From assembly GCF_001426665.1 (NCBI RefSeq), contig NZ_LMEY01000029.1:260654-324653 (forward strand): a DNA stretch of 64,000 nucleotides, in the 5' to 3' direction. Each line of letters opens with the position of its first letter. Positions within the stretch are counted from its first letter, which is position 1. Made by a program: the position numbers and the translations under genes. The notes under the pieces were generated by a model. The model ran no database searches. It was not told the DNA's origin and was given only the letters and a program-made list of their open reading frames with translations. Below, in pieces: positions 1 to 10,100 of this stretch. The stretch comes from Rhizobium sp. Root1334 (lineage in GTDB: Bacteria; Pseudomonadota; Alphaproteobacteria; Rhizobiales; Rhizobiaceae).

Positions 1-2747
1 GAATCCGGGAAGGACACGTCCTTGGCCGGGTTCTTCACATCGGCAACCGTCAGATCCTGGGAGACCATCATCAGCGCCATATCGCCGACCACCTTGGATG
101 ACGGCGTTACCTTGACGATATCACCGAACATCTGGTTGGCATCGGCATAGGCCTGCGCCACCTGATGCCAGCGGGTTTCAAGACCGAGCGAGCGGGCCTG
201 TTCCTTGAGATTGGTGAACTGGCCACCCGGCATTTCGTGCAGATAGACTTCCGATGCTGGCCCCTTGAGATCACTTTCGAACGCGGCGTACTGGTTGCGC
301 ACGGCCTCCCAGTAGAACGAGATGCGGCGGATCCATTCGGGATCGAGGCCCGGATCGCGTTCCGAGCCACGGAGGGCCTCGACGATTGAACCGAGGCAGG
401 GCTGCGAAGTATTGCCGGAGAAAGCGTCCATCGCCGCATCGACGACATCGACACCGGCATCCACGGCAGCAAGGACGGTCGCGGCCGAGATGCCCGATGT
501 ATCATGCGTGTGGAAATGGATCGGCAAGTCGGTTGCTTCGCGCAACGCCTTGAACAGGACCGTGGCAGCAGCCGGCTTCAACAGGCCCGCCATGTCCTTC
601 AGCGCGATCATGTGGGCGCCGGCCCGTTCAAGCTCTGCAGCCAGCGCGGTATAGTATTTCAGGTCGTACTTCGGGCGGGCGGAGTTGAGGATATCGCCGG
701 TATAGCAGATCGCCGCCTCGCAGATCTTGTTCTCTTCCGCCACCGCATCCATCGAGACGCGCATGTTGTCGACCCAGTTCAGGCAATCGAACACGCGGAA
801 AACGTCGATGCCGCCCCGAGCCGCCTGACGAACAAAATATTTGACGACATTGTCGGGATAGTTCTTGTAGCCGACGCCATTGGCACCGCGCAGCAGCATC
901 TGCAGCAGCAGGTTCGGCGCATCCTCGCGCACCTTGGCAAGGCGCTCCCACGGATCTTCCGTCAGGAAGCGCATTGAAACGTCGAATGTCGCGCCGCCCC
1001 AGCATTCGAGCGAAAACAGCGTCGGCAGCGTGCGGGCATAGGTTCCGGCGATCCGGGCGATGTCATAGGTGCGCACGCGGGTGGCGAGCAGCGACTGATG
1101 GCCATCGCGCATCGTCGTATCGGTCAGGAGCACACGCTTTTCGGCGCGCACCCATTCGGCGAATTTCTTCGGCCCGAGCGCATCGAGCTTCTGCTTGGTG
1201 CCGTCAACGATCTCGCCCTGGCTGCGCGGGATGACCGGCTTTGCCGCATCGGCGCTGGGCTTCGGGCGGCCCTTGGCTTCCGGGTGGCCGTTGACGGTGA
1301 CGTCAGCAAGATAGGTCAGCAGCTTGGTGGCACGGTCCTGGCGCTTGACCTGCTGGAACAGTTCCGGTGTCGTGTCGATGAACCGGGTCGTGTAGCTGTT
1401 ATCCTTGAACTTCGGATGCGTGATGATCGCTTCAAGGAAGGTCAGGTTGGTGGCAACGCCGCGGATACGGAACTCGCGCAGGGCGCGGTCCATGCGGGCA
1501 ATCGTCTCCTGCGGGCTCGGCGACCAGGCGGTAACCTTCACCAGCAGCGGATCGTAATAGCGGGTGATGACAGCGCCGGGATAGGCCGTACCGCCGTCGA
1601 GGCGGATGCCGAAGCCGGAGGCCGAACGGTAGCCGGTGATACGGCCATAGTCGGGAATGAAGTTCTGCTCGGGGTCTTCCGTGGTGATGCGGCACTGCAG
1701 GGCATGACCGTTGAGACGGATGTCTTCCTGTTTCGGAACGCCGGATTCCGGCGTGCCGATGGCAAAGCCTTCGAGAATATGGATCTGCGCCTTGACGATA
1801 TCGATGCCGGTAACGACCTCGGTAACGGTGTGCTCGACCTGGATGCGCGGGTTGACTTCGATGAAGTAGAATTTGCCCGAGTCCATATCCATCAGATATT
1901 CGACGGTGCCGGCGCCGACATAGTTCGTCGCCTTGGCGATTTTTGTCGAATAGGACGCCAGCTCCTGCCGCTGGGCTTCACTCAGATACGGTGCCGGCGC
2001 GCGCTCGACGACTTTCTGGTTACGGCGCTGAACTGAACAGTCGCGCTCGAACAGATGCACGACATTGCCATGGGTATCGCCGAGAACCTGGCTTTCGACA
2101 TGGCGCGCACGCTCGACCAGCTTTTCAAGATAGACCTCGTCCTTGCCGAAGGCGGCCATCGCCTCGCGTTTGGCTTCCGTCACCTCGCGGGCCAGATCCT
2201 TGGGATCGCGGATCGCCCGCATGCCGCGGCCGCCACCACCCCAGGAGGCCTTGAGCATGATTGGATAGCCGATCTCTTCAGCCATCTTGGCAACGGCTAC
2301 CATGTCATCGGGAAGCGGGTCCGTGGCCGGCACGACCGGTACGCCGATCTCGATGGCGAGATTGCGCGCCGCCACCTTGTTGCCAAGCCGGCGCATCGTG
2401 TCCCCGGTCGGGCCGATGAAGATGATCCCGGCCGCCTTGCAGGCGTCGACAAATTCCGGGCTTTCGGACAGAAGGCCGTAGCCCGGATGAATGGCATCGG
2501 CACCGGACAGCTTGGCAACCCGGATGATTTCCTCGATCGACAGATAGCTTTCGATCGGGCCGAGATCACGGGCAAGATGCGGCCCACGCCCGACCTGATA
2601 GCTCTCGTCCGCCTTGAACCGGTGGAGCGCCAGCTTGTCCTCTTCCGCCCATATCGCAACCGTTTTTATTCCCAGTTCGTTTGCAGCGCGAAAGACGCGA
2701 ATGGCAATTTCAGAACGGTTGGCGACAAGGATTTTGGAAATGGGCAA
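1..2747 (-). CDS. pyc: Pyruvate carboxylase, 5' part (C-terminus outside window)
   Basis: Biotin enzyme that carboxylates pyruvate to oxaloacetate in the cytoplasm (anaplerosis). About 915 codons are present of the roughly 1150 usual for the family. The N-terminal biotin carboxylase domain opens with MPISKILVANRSEIA; the glycine-rich ATP loop (KASWGGGGRGMR) and the carboxyltransferase domain (TTMRDGHQSLLATRMR; VKDMAGLLKP) follow. The reading frame leaves the window before the C-terminal biotinyl domain. The start is TTG at 2745-2747, chosen because a GAGGAG ribosome-binding site (2754-2759) sits 6 bases upstream and the protein then begins as rhizobial Pyc does; there is no ATG in a suitable place. 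It is transcribed away from the luxR-type gene on the same strand, with 114 bases between them. Confidence 0.97.
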   Translation of the reverse strand, partial: MPISKILVANRSEIAIRVFRAANELGIKTVAIWAEEDKLALHRFKADESYQVGRGPHLARDLGPIESYLSIEEIIRVAKLSGADAIHPGYGLLSESPEFVDACKAAGIIFIGPTGDTMRRLGNKVAARNLAIEIGVPVVPATDPLPDDMVAVAKMAEEIGYPIMLKASWGGGGRGMRAIRDPKDLAREVTEAKREAMAAFGKDEVYLEKLVERARHVESQVLGDTHGNVVHLFERDCSVQRRNQKVVERAPAPYLSEAQRQELASYSTKIAKATNYVGAGTVEYLMDMDSGKFYFIEVNPRIQVEHTVTEVVTGIDIVKAQIHILEGFAIGTPESGVPKQEDIRLNGHALQCRITTEDPEQNFIPDYGRITGYRSASGFGIRLDGGTAYPGAVITRYYDPLLVKVTAWSPSPQETIARMDRALREFRIRGVATNLTFLEAIITHPKFKDNSYTTRFIDTTPELFQQVKRQDRATKLLTYLADVTVNGHPEAKGRPKPSADAAKPVIPRSQGEIVDGTKQKLDALGPKKFAEWVRAEKRVLLTDTTMRDGHQSLLATRVRTYDIARIAGTYARTLPTLFSLECWGGATFDVSMRFLTEDPWERLAKVREDAPNLLLQMLLRGANGVGYKNYPDNVVKYFVRQAARGGIDVFRVFDCLNWVDNMRVSMDAVAEENKICEAAICYTGDILNSARPKYDLKYYTALAAELERAGAHMIALKDMAGLLKPAAATVLFKALREATDLPIHFHTHDTSGISAATVLAAVDAGVDVVDAAMDAFSGNTSQPCLGSIVEALRGSERDPGLDPEWIRRISFYWEAVRNQYAAFESDLKGPASEVYLHEMPGGQFTNLKEQARSLGLETRWHQVAQAYADANQMFGDIVKVTPSSKVVGDMALMMVSQDLTVADVKNPAKDVSFPD

Positions 2748-2861
2748 GTCGGACTCCTCAAGACTTGAAACACGGTAATGCTGCACCGCGAAAAGAATTA
2801 TTAGCGTTTCATGACTTGAAGTTCAATTTCAGAGTGACGCCCGGGAAAGATTCATTTTCGA

Positions 2862-3602
2862 TCAGGAAATCAGTCCCAGACGAAACGACAACGCCACGGC
2901 ATGATGGCGATTTTTCGCGTTCAGCTTGTCCTGAATGCCATTCATGTACCAATCGACGGTATGAGTGGAGATATCGAGGATCTTGCTGATCTCGTTCGAA
3001 GTCATGCCGTCTGCCAGGTAGTGCAGAGCCTCCATCTCGCGGCGGGTCATCTGCACATCGACCGTGGATACCATTTCCGCAAGCACGGTCGGGTCGGAAA
3101 GCTCCAGCAGGCGCCAAAATATCTTCTTGGCAATGCCGTCAAAGATGCTCATTTCGACCGGGCTGAGATCGACGACACGACCGCCCAAAGTCATATTGCC
3201 AAGCAGACCCCGGCGTCCGTGAACAGGGAAGATATAGCCGTCATAGAGGCCATGGCCCCGCGCTTCGACCATCATGCGTTCCATACGCTTGCGATGCGGA
3301 TCAGAGCGGAAGGCGACCAGCGTATCACGCCAGCGGAAACCGCGTTGCGCATGGCCGAGGTAGCGGATGGTCGGATCGATGATAACGTATTTTTTCTTGA
3401 TGTAGATCTGCGGCCAGCCATCCGGCCAGCGGCCGGCAAGCAGCAGGCTCAACGGATTCTCGTCGGGCTTGGGTTGGCGGACAATTCCGTAATAATCGAA
3501 ACCATAGTGGTCCATGAGACGCTCGAATTCCTGAACAATCTCATCCCTGCTTCGCATCTCGTCTATCAGTGCCAAAAATTGCACCAGCAACGTGATATTC
3601 AT
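2862..3602 (-). CDS. LuxR-type regulator with intact AHL-binding residues (LuxR solo)
   Basis: 246 residues: an autoinducer-binding domain (about 20-165) and a C-terminal GerE/LuxR helix-turn-helix (about 185-246, ending HHAVALSFRLGLIS). Trp63, Tyr67, Asp76, Pro77 and Trp91 have exactly the spacing of TraR W57, Y61, D70, P71 and W85, so acyl-homoserine-lactone binding is plausible. No luxI-type synthase is in the window, making this a solo as far as can be seen. The ATG at 3600-3602 has GAAGGGG upstream. The gene lies between pyc and the divergent ndvA, and a 12+12 bp inverted repeat lies 46-83 bases upstream of its start. Its ligand and targets cannot be read from the sequence. Confidence 0.88.
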   Translation of the reverse strand: MNITLLVQFLALIDEMRSRDEIVQEFERLMDHYGFDYYGIVRQPKPDENPLSLLLAGRWPDGWPQIYIKKKYVIIDPTIRYLGHAQRGFRWRDTLVAFRSDPHRKRMERMMVEARGHGLYDGYIFPVHGRRGLLGNMTLGGRVVDLSPVEMSIFDGIAKKIFWRLLELSDPTVLAEMVSTVDVQMTRREMEALHYLADGMTSNEISKILDISTHTVDWYMNGIQDKLNAKNRHHAVALSFRLGLIS

Positions 3603-4059
3603 AAAGGCCCCTTCAAAATTTTTTAATCTCCAACCGCCCTGTGCGCCGCAACATGAATGTCCCGTTCAGCACCCATTCATGTTGCAATCGCGATAATCCG
3701 AGCATCAGTCATGCGACCACCTGGCACGGCATCGTCAACGAACTGCAAGGCGCGAAAAATAGCAAGCTATGAATGATCAACTTCAGGTGTCTGGAATTCC
3801 CAATCACCGCGCTGGTTTATCACAATCAAGTTTGCGCGCAGAAGCCAAAAAGATGACTTTCGTTGCCTGCGGGTCAAGAGAATTACAAACGGAAGGAAGA
3901 AGGCGTTCAGTTTTGGAATTTTCATTCCATCCACCAAAGATGAGAGAATGAATACCTTTTCCAAACGGGACTTTTCTTCCCTGGACCATTCCCCGCGATG
4001 CAAATGCCCTGTTGCTTTTTCATTGCACCGCAAACCAAATGCCCAAGAGGGATAAGACA
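3603..4059. other. Divergent intergenic region between luxR-type gene and ndvA
   Basis: 457 bases that must hold the promoters of both the LuxR-type gene and ndvA. Apart from the inverted repeat at 3648-3685 I see no gene; short open frames at 3769-4084 have no good ribosome-binding site and no recognisable product. An AAGAGGGA ribosome-binding site at 4044-4051 serves ndvA. Confidence 0.6.
3648..3685. repeat. Perfect 12-bp inverted repeat upstream of luxR-type gene
   Basis: GCAACATGAATG at 3648-3659 and its exact reverse complement CATTCATGTTGC at 3674-3685, separated by 14 bases. It sits in the promoter/5' leader region of the LuxR-type gene. It could be an operator for that regulator or an RNA hairpin in its leader; the 38-bp span is longer than a classical 18-20 bp lux box. 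Confidence 0.7.
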
Positions 4060-5817
4060 GTGTCATTGTTCCAGATCTATGCAAGAGCGCTTCAGTATCT
4101 TGCCGTCCATAAGCTTCGTGTTTCAGCCATCGTTGCCGCCAACGTTGTCTTGGCTGTTATCACGATTGCCGAGCCCATTCTGTTCGGCCGCATCATCGAC
4201 GCGATCACATCCAAACAAGCCGTCACCCCTATGCTGTTGATGTGGGCAGGTCTCGGCGTCTTCAACACGGTGGCCTTCGTGCTGGTCGCCCGCGAGGCTG
4301 ACCGCCTGGCGCATACGCGCCGCTCGACGCTGATTACCGAAGCCTTCGGCCGGATCATCTCCATGCCGCTGTCCTGGCATACCCAGCGCGGCACGTCGAA
4401 TGCCCTGCACACGCTCTTGCGCGCCTGCGAAACGCTGTTCGGCCTCTGGCTCGAATTCATGCGCCAGCATCTGGCGACTGCGGTGGCGCTCACACTTCTT
4501 GTTCCCACAGCCTTTGCCATGGACGTTCGCCTGTCGCTCGTTCTCGTCGTTCTCGGCGTGCTCTATGTGGTCGTCGGCAAGTTCGTCATGACCCGCACGA
4601 AGGAAGGTCAGGCTTCGGTCGAAGACCATTATCACACGGTCTTTTCCCACGTCTCCGACTCGATCAGCAACGTGTCCGTTGTGCATAGCTATAACCGTAT
4701 CGAGGCTGAGACCCGTGAATTGAAGAACTTCACCCAGAAGCTGATCTCGGCCCAGCTGCCGGTTCTCGACTGGTGGGCATTGGCGAGTGCGCTGAACCGC
4801 ATGGCTTCGACCATTTCGATGATGGCCATCCTCGTCATTGGCACGTTCCTCGTGCAAAAGGGCGAACTCGGTATCGGCGACGTCATTGCCTTCATCGGCT
4901 TTGCCGGCCTGCTGATTGGCCGCCTCGACCAGATGAAAGCCTTCGTGACGCAGATTTTCGAAGCCCGCGCCAAGCTCGAAGACTTCTTCGTGCTGGAAGA
5001 TTCGGTGCGTGAACGCGAAGAGCCTGCCGATGCTGGCGAGTTGAACAATGTCCGCGGCGAAGTCGAATTCCGCGACGTTTCTTTCAACTTCGCCAACTCG
5101 ACCGAAGGCATGCGCAACGTCTCGTTTACCGCCAAGGCCGGCCAGACAATCGCCATCGTCGGTCCGACCGGCGCCGGCAAGACGACGTTGGTCAACCTTC
5201 TGCAGCGCGTCCACGAGCCAGCCAGTGGCCAGATCCTTGTCGATGGCGTCGATATCTCGACCGTTACCCGCAAGTCGCTGCGCCGCTCGATCGCCACCGT
5301 GTTCCAGGATGCAGGCCTGCTCAACCGGTCGATCTGCGAGAACATCCGCCTCGGTCGTGAAGACGCATCGCTGGACGAAGTCATGGCCGCTGCCGAGGCT
5401 GCCGCCGCTGCCGACTTCATCGAAGGCCGCCAGGGCGGTTACGATACCCGCGTCGGCGAGCGTGGTAACCGGCTGTCCGGCGGCGAACGCCAGCGTATCG
5501 CCATTGCCCGGGCAATTCTGAAGAATGCGCCGATCCTGGTGCTGGATGAGGCGACGAGCGCGCTCGACGTCGAAACCGAGAACCGGGTGAAGGCTGCGAT
5601 CGACAACCTGCGCAAGGACCGTACCACCTTCATCATCGCCCATCGCCTGTCGACGGTGCGCGAGGCCGATCTGGTGATCTTCATGGATCACGGCAAGATC
5701 GTCGAGATGGGCGGCTTCAACGAGCTCAGCCAGAGCAACGGCCGGTTCGCCTCCCTGCTCAGGGCAAGCGGTATCCTGACCGACGACGATGTGCGCAAGA
5801 GCCACGCCGCCGCCTGA
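4060..5817 (+). CDS. ndvA: Cyclic beta-1,2-glucan exporter, ABC transporter NdvA/ChvA
   Basis: 585-residue half-transporter that exports cyclic beta-1,2-glucan across the inner membrane; the family member ChvA is about 588 residues. It has an N-terminal six-helix membrane domain (about 1-310), then an ABC ATPase with Walker A GPTGAGKTT near residue 368, a signature LSGGERQR near 470 and Walker B ILVLDEATSALD. Start: GTG at 4060, because AAGAGGGA lies 8 bases upstream and the protein then begins VSLFQIYARAL as ChvA does; an in-frame upstream codon at 4012 would add 16 residues with no ribosome-binding site. Loss of ndvA blocks nodule invasion or virulence in rhizobia and agrobacteria. It converges on opgC, the two sharing a terminator. 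Confidence 0.97.
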   Translation: MSLFQIYARALQYLAVHKLRVSAIVAANVVLAVITIAEPILFGRIIDAITSKQAVTPMLLMWAGLGVFNTVAFVLVAREADRLAHTRRSTLITEAFGRIISMPLSWHTQRGTSNALHTLLRACETLFGLWLEFMRQHLATAVALTLLVPTAFAMDVRLSLVLVVLGVLYVVVGKFVMTRTKEGQASVEDHYHTVFSHVSDSISNVSVVHSYNRIEAETRELKNFTQKLISAQLPVLDWWALASALNRMASTISMMAILVIGTFLVQKGELGIGDVIAFIGFAGLLIGRLDQMKAFVTQIFEARAKLEDFFVLEDSVREREEPADAGELNNVRGEVEFRDVSFNFANSTEGMRNVSFTAKAGQTIAIVGPTGAGKTTLVNLLQRVHEPASGQILVDGVDISTVTRKSLRRSIATVFQDAGLLNRSICENIRLGREDASLDEVMAAAEAAAAADFIEGRQGGYDTRVGERGNRLSGGERQRIAIARAILKNAPILVLDEATSALDVETENRVKAAIDNLRKDRTTFIIAHRLSTVREADLVIFMDHGKIVEMGGFNELSQSNGRFASLLRASGILTDDDVRKSHAAA

Positions 5818-5841
5818 TACCAGGAGCAACCACCGAACTTG

Positions 5842-5868
5842 AAAAGGCCCCGCACAGGGGCCTTTTTT
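5842..5868. terminator. Terminator at the ndvA / opgC convergence
   Basis: Hairpin AAAGGCCCC ... GGGGCCTTT with a run of T on the plus strand (5863-5868). The T run overlaps the stop codon of the convergent opgC-like gene (5867-5869). The mirrored A-rich side means it may work in both directions. Confidence 0.85.
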
Positions 5869-7030
5869 ATGCCTTCGCCACCGAGAGCCGGGACAATCCA
5901 CCGATCCAGTCGAGATACCGGGCATAGGCGAAGTGCAACCCGATGCCGGCAAGCACGAACAGCGAGCCCCAGAGCGGATCCCGGCCGGTGACGAACAGGA
6001 GCACCTGGCCGACCATCGCAAGAATAGTCCCGAAGATAAACACTGGCAGCGAATGCCGGCCGATCTGGACAAGCGGGTGGTCAATGCGCAGGCGCGTCAG
6101 GCGGCTGAACACCGGAAAGACCGCCAGCAGATAACCGAGCGCCAGAACGTGCAGCAGCCGCGTCAAGGACAGGAATGTCTTGTCAAAACCAGTCAGGACA
6201 GTTGGCAGGCCATAGGAGAAATCCAGGTTCCACCAGGACAAGAGCACCCAGAACAACGACAGCGTCACATAGCCCGCCGCTATCGCCACCAGCAGCGGAT
6301 GGCGCTGTACCGGTTTGCCGGCCCGCGCCCGCATCATGCAGATCATCCCGATGACGAACAGGAACTGCCAGGACCAGGGATTGAGGAACCAGTAGCCTTC
6401 ATCGAGAAAATTGATGGGCACGATGGTGAAGATACCTGCCGCAAGCCACAGGGCTGCCGATGCCATGAACAACAGGAAAGGGCTTCGCCCGTAGAGCCAG
6501 AGCATCGCGGGCAACAATAGGAAGACGACAGCGTACATCGACAGGATGTTGTTGTAGCCCAACTGGTGTCCGAGCAGCACCATGGCGACAATTCCTTGTT
6601 CGGTATGATCGACAAGCGGCTTGATGTTGATCTCGCCAATCAGGTCCTGACGGCCAAAATAGAGCGCCCCGCCGGCAAAGATCGCCAGCGTGATGATACT
6701 GGTCATGATATGTGCGATGTAGAGCGTGAACGCGCGGCGCCAGATCTTCAAACTGAGCGCAAGACGGTTGCCGATCGTGAATTTCCGCCCATAAGCCAGC
6801 CCGGCGGACAGCCCGGAGATCAGCACGAAGGCTTCAGCCGAATCCGAAAATCCGAAGTTTTTTGTGGTCAGGTATTCGAGATATTGCCCCGGCACATGAT
6901 TGACGAAGATCGTCAGCAGACAAAGTGCCCGAAAGACGTCGAGACGCGTGTCGCGCTGTGAAGGAACAGTGTGGGCTTGCGCCATCTGCCTGTCATCGGC
7001 AGGCGGCTCGAATTGCAGCTTTTGAAGCAT
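5867..7030 (-). CDS. opgC: OpgC-family membrane acyltransferase (glucan succinylation)
   Basis: 387-residue polytopic membrane protein of the OpgC family (PF10129), with about ten hydrophobic segments and the N-terminal block RLDVFRALCLLTIFVNHVPG. OpgC of Rhodobacter and the Brucella Cgm protein add succinyl groups to osmoregulated periplasmic glucans. Its position between ndvA and ndvB supports succinylation of cyclic beta-1,2-glucan here. Start uncertain: the ATG at 7030 has no clear ribosome-binding site, and Met16 (6985) is an alternative. It lies 131 bases downstream of ndvB on the same strand, with a hairpin in between, so it probably has partly separate expression. Confidence 0.85.
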   Translation of the reverse strand: MLQKLQFEPPADDRQMAQAHTVPSQRDTRLDVFRALCLLTIFVNHVPGQYLEYLTTKNFGFSDSAEAFVLISGLSAGLAYGRKFTIGNRLALSLKIWRRAFTLYIAHIMTSIITLAIFAGGALYFGRQDLIGEINIKPLVDHTEQGIVAMVLLGHQLGYNNILSMYAVVFLLLPAMLWLYGRSPFLLFMASAALWLAAGIFTIVPINFLDEGYWFLNPWSWQFLFVIGMICMMRARAGKPVQRHPLLVAIAAGYVTLSLFWVLLSWWNLDFSYGLPTVLTGFDKTFLSLTRLLHVLALGYLLAVFPVFSRLTRLRIDHPLVQIGRHSLPVFIFGTILAMVGQVLLFVTGRDPLWGSLFVLAGIGLHFAYARYLDWIGGLSRLSVAKA

Positions 7031-7101
7031 TCAGAATGGTCTCGTCCGAGTTCAGTGCCCCCTGCCCCCATTGACGCGATATTGATGCAGGCGATCAAAA
7101 C

Positions 7102-7139
7102 GAAACCGGCCTTGCGCCTTCTGGTGCAAAGCCGGTTTC
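7102..7139 (-). terminator. Hairpin after ndvB
   Basis: GAAACCGGC...GCCGGTTTC arms extended to 17 positions with one mismatch and one G-U pair, around a short loop. On the minus strand it is followed by GTTTTG. It lies just downstream of the ndvB stop and probably terminates or attenuates transcription before opgC. Confidence 0.65.
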
Positions 7140-7161
7140 AATCCAGATCTAGCGCCGGCGG

Positions 7162-10100
7162 TTACAACAAAACGCCTTCATGCGCGTTTTTTGTGACAGT
7201 ATTATTGACACTAACGATCGGCTCGCCGTTTTCCGTATTTTTCGTCACGGAAATAACATGCGCCTTGCCGTCGATGGTCAGCGTTGCCGAGAAGCCATTC
7301 CAGTCCTTCGGCAGAACCGGCTGGACAATCAGCTTATCTCCCTGCCGGCGGATGCCGAGAATACCTTCGACTGCGGCACGGTAGAGCCAGGCAGCAGAGC
7401 CCGTGTACCAGGTCCAGCCGCCGCGTCCCGTCAACGTACCGTCGCCATAGATGTCGGCGGCGACCACATAAGGTTCAACCCGGTAGTGATCGGCGCTTTC
7501 GCGGTCCTTGGCGTGATTGACCGGGTTCAGCATCTTGAAGGCGCGCCAGGCGTCTTCGGTGCGGTTCTGCGCCGCCAGCGCCAGAACCACCCAGGTCGCA
7601 GCATGGGTGTATTGTCCGCCGTTTTCGCGGACACCCGGCGGATAGGCTTTGATATAGCCTGGGTCCTGCGCGGTTCCGGAAAGTGGCGGGGTGAACAGCC
7701 GGATGATCTGGTGATCGCCGTCGGCCAGTTCAGCCAGTACCGCATCCATCGCCTCGGCCGAGCGGGCCGCATCGCCCTCCCCGGAGAGCACGCTCCAGGA
7801 CTGGGCAATCGAATCGATCCGGCATTCGCTGCTTTCGGCAGACCCCAGCGGAGTGCCGTCGTCATAGTAGCCGCGGCGATAGTGGCTGCCATCCCAACCG
7901 GCCGTTTCCAGGGCCTTCTTGAGGCTTTCAAGATGGGCTTCCCAGGCGGAAACCCGCTTGGTATCGCCCCGCTCGCGAGCAATGACGAGGAACGACCGCA
8001 GCGTTGCCGCGAGGAACCAGCCAAGCCAGACGCTGGTGCCGCGCCCTTCGATGCCGACGCGGTTCATGCCGTCATTCCAGTCGCCGCCGAGAATCAGCGG
8101 CAGGCCGTTCTCTCCCTTGCGGGCAATGGCGAGATCAAGCGCGATGGCGCAATGCTCGTAAAGGCTGGCACGCCGCTCCGACACGGTCGGCTGATAGAAG
8201 CTGTCGTGCTGGCCCGGCTCCAGAGCAGCGCCTTCGATGAAGGCAATCTGCTCGTCGAGAATGTCCTTGGTTCCCGTGACCGAGCAATAATGCTGCACGG
8301 CGTGGCCAAGCCAGACGACATCGTCGGAGATCAGCGTGCGCACGCCAGCGCCGGTATTGGGCAACCACCAGTGTAGCACGTCGCCCTCGACAAACTGCCG
8401 TGCGGCAGCGTTGAGAATCTGCGCCCGAGCGAGCTCCGGCCGGTGCACGATGAAGGCGAGCGTATCCTGCAGCTGGTCACGGAAGCCGAAGGCGCCGCTG
8501 GCTTGATAAAAGGCCGAGCGTGCGAGAATGCGGCAACCGAGGCTCTGGTAGGGAAGCCAGGCATTGACCATGTTGTTGAACGCCTTGTCGGGCGTTTCGA
8601 TCTGCAAGACGCCGGTGAAATCCTGCCAATAGCTGTTGGAGGCTTCGAGAACCGCTTCGAACGTGCTCTTGCGGGCTTCCGCCAGATGCTCGAGCGCCTG
8701 CCCTGCATTGTCGGAATCGCCGATGTAGAACGTCAGTTCGCGGCTGGCACCTGCCTCCAGCGTCACATCCAAAACGACTGCCGCGCAAGGATCGCCGTCT
8801 GCTTCGACCGCCCCCGACAGCAAGCCACCATCACGCACAGCCTTCGGGGCATAGATGCTACCCCCTTGGCCAAGGAACTCGCGGCGGCTGGAGGTGAATC
8901 CGGACGGCATGTCGCTCGCCGCCAGGAACGCCGTGCGGCCGGAATAGTCGATGCTGTAGGGATTGGTCGCCAGAACAGCGCCACTCGCCTCATCGAGATG
9001 CGACAGGATGAACGGCGCCGTCTTTGTCCGGTTGTTGCCGAGCACCCATTCGGCATAACCGTAAACCTTGAGGCTACGGGTTTCACCGGTGGTGTTGTTC
9101 AACAGCAGCCGCAGATACTTGACCGGAGCGGTGCGATGTACCGCCTGACCGACCTCAATCTTCAGTCCGTCCTGGACACTCTTGAACACGGAGTAGCCAA
9201 GCCCGTGCCGTGTCTCGAACTGGACCGACTTGCGGCGGGAAAGCGCAGCATACGGCGAAAGGACGGCACCGCTATTCATGTCGCGGATGAAGATTGCTTC
9301 GCCGGGACGGTTGATCACCGGATCATTGGTCCAGGGCGTCAGCTGATAGTCGCGGGAGTTGCGGCCCCAGGTGAAGGCAGCGCCTTCGGCAGCAACGTGG
9401 AAACCGAAAGCCTCGTTGGAAATCACGTTGATCCATGGCTGCGGCGTTGCTTCGCCACCGCGCAAGCGGGTGACGTATTCGCGGCCATCTGGGGAAAAGC
9501 CGCCATAACCATTCCAGAAGTCCAACCCGTCGCCGTTGATCTCGACGTTCTCGGCGCCGCTATCATCCGGGATGATTGCCAGCAACGGCCCCGCAGGAAT
9601 GTCTTCCTTGGGCGACGGTTTTGCCAAGAGATTTTCTGCCCGCGAAATCTGGTCGGAAATCTTGCCATTGCGCGCGTGAAACACGGCACGGGACGCCGAC
9701 AGAAGCGCTGTCCACGTCTCCGGTTCCATGATATCGCGGCGAACGGCGAAAATGTGCTGACGCGGTCCATCTGCCAGACCGCGCAGACGCAGGTTTTCAG
9801 CCATCGCATCCAGCGTGTGCTGCATGTCCTGCGCATAGGACGAGGCGCGCTCGTTGATGATCACCAGATCGGCGGTGACGCCGCGCGAGCGCAGATATTC
9901 CTGCGCCCTCAGGGCTTCCCGCGCGATGCCGAGATCGATGTCGTCGTTGATGCGAACGGCAAAGATCGGGAAATCGCCGGAGATGGACAATGGCCAGAGT
10001 GCAGATTGAGGCGCAAGGCCTGCCTGCACAGTGGCGGTATCGGCGCGCAGTTGCATGTCGGGATAAACAAGATAGCGGCCAAGCATCTGGAAGCTTGCGG

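Noticed and set aside
4123..6084. 653-codon minus-strand frame opposite ndvA
   Set aside because: Antisense shadow; composition typical of reversed alphaproteobacterial codons and it spans the ndvA-opgC terminator.
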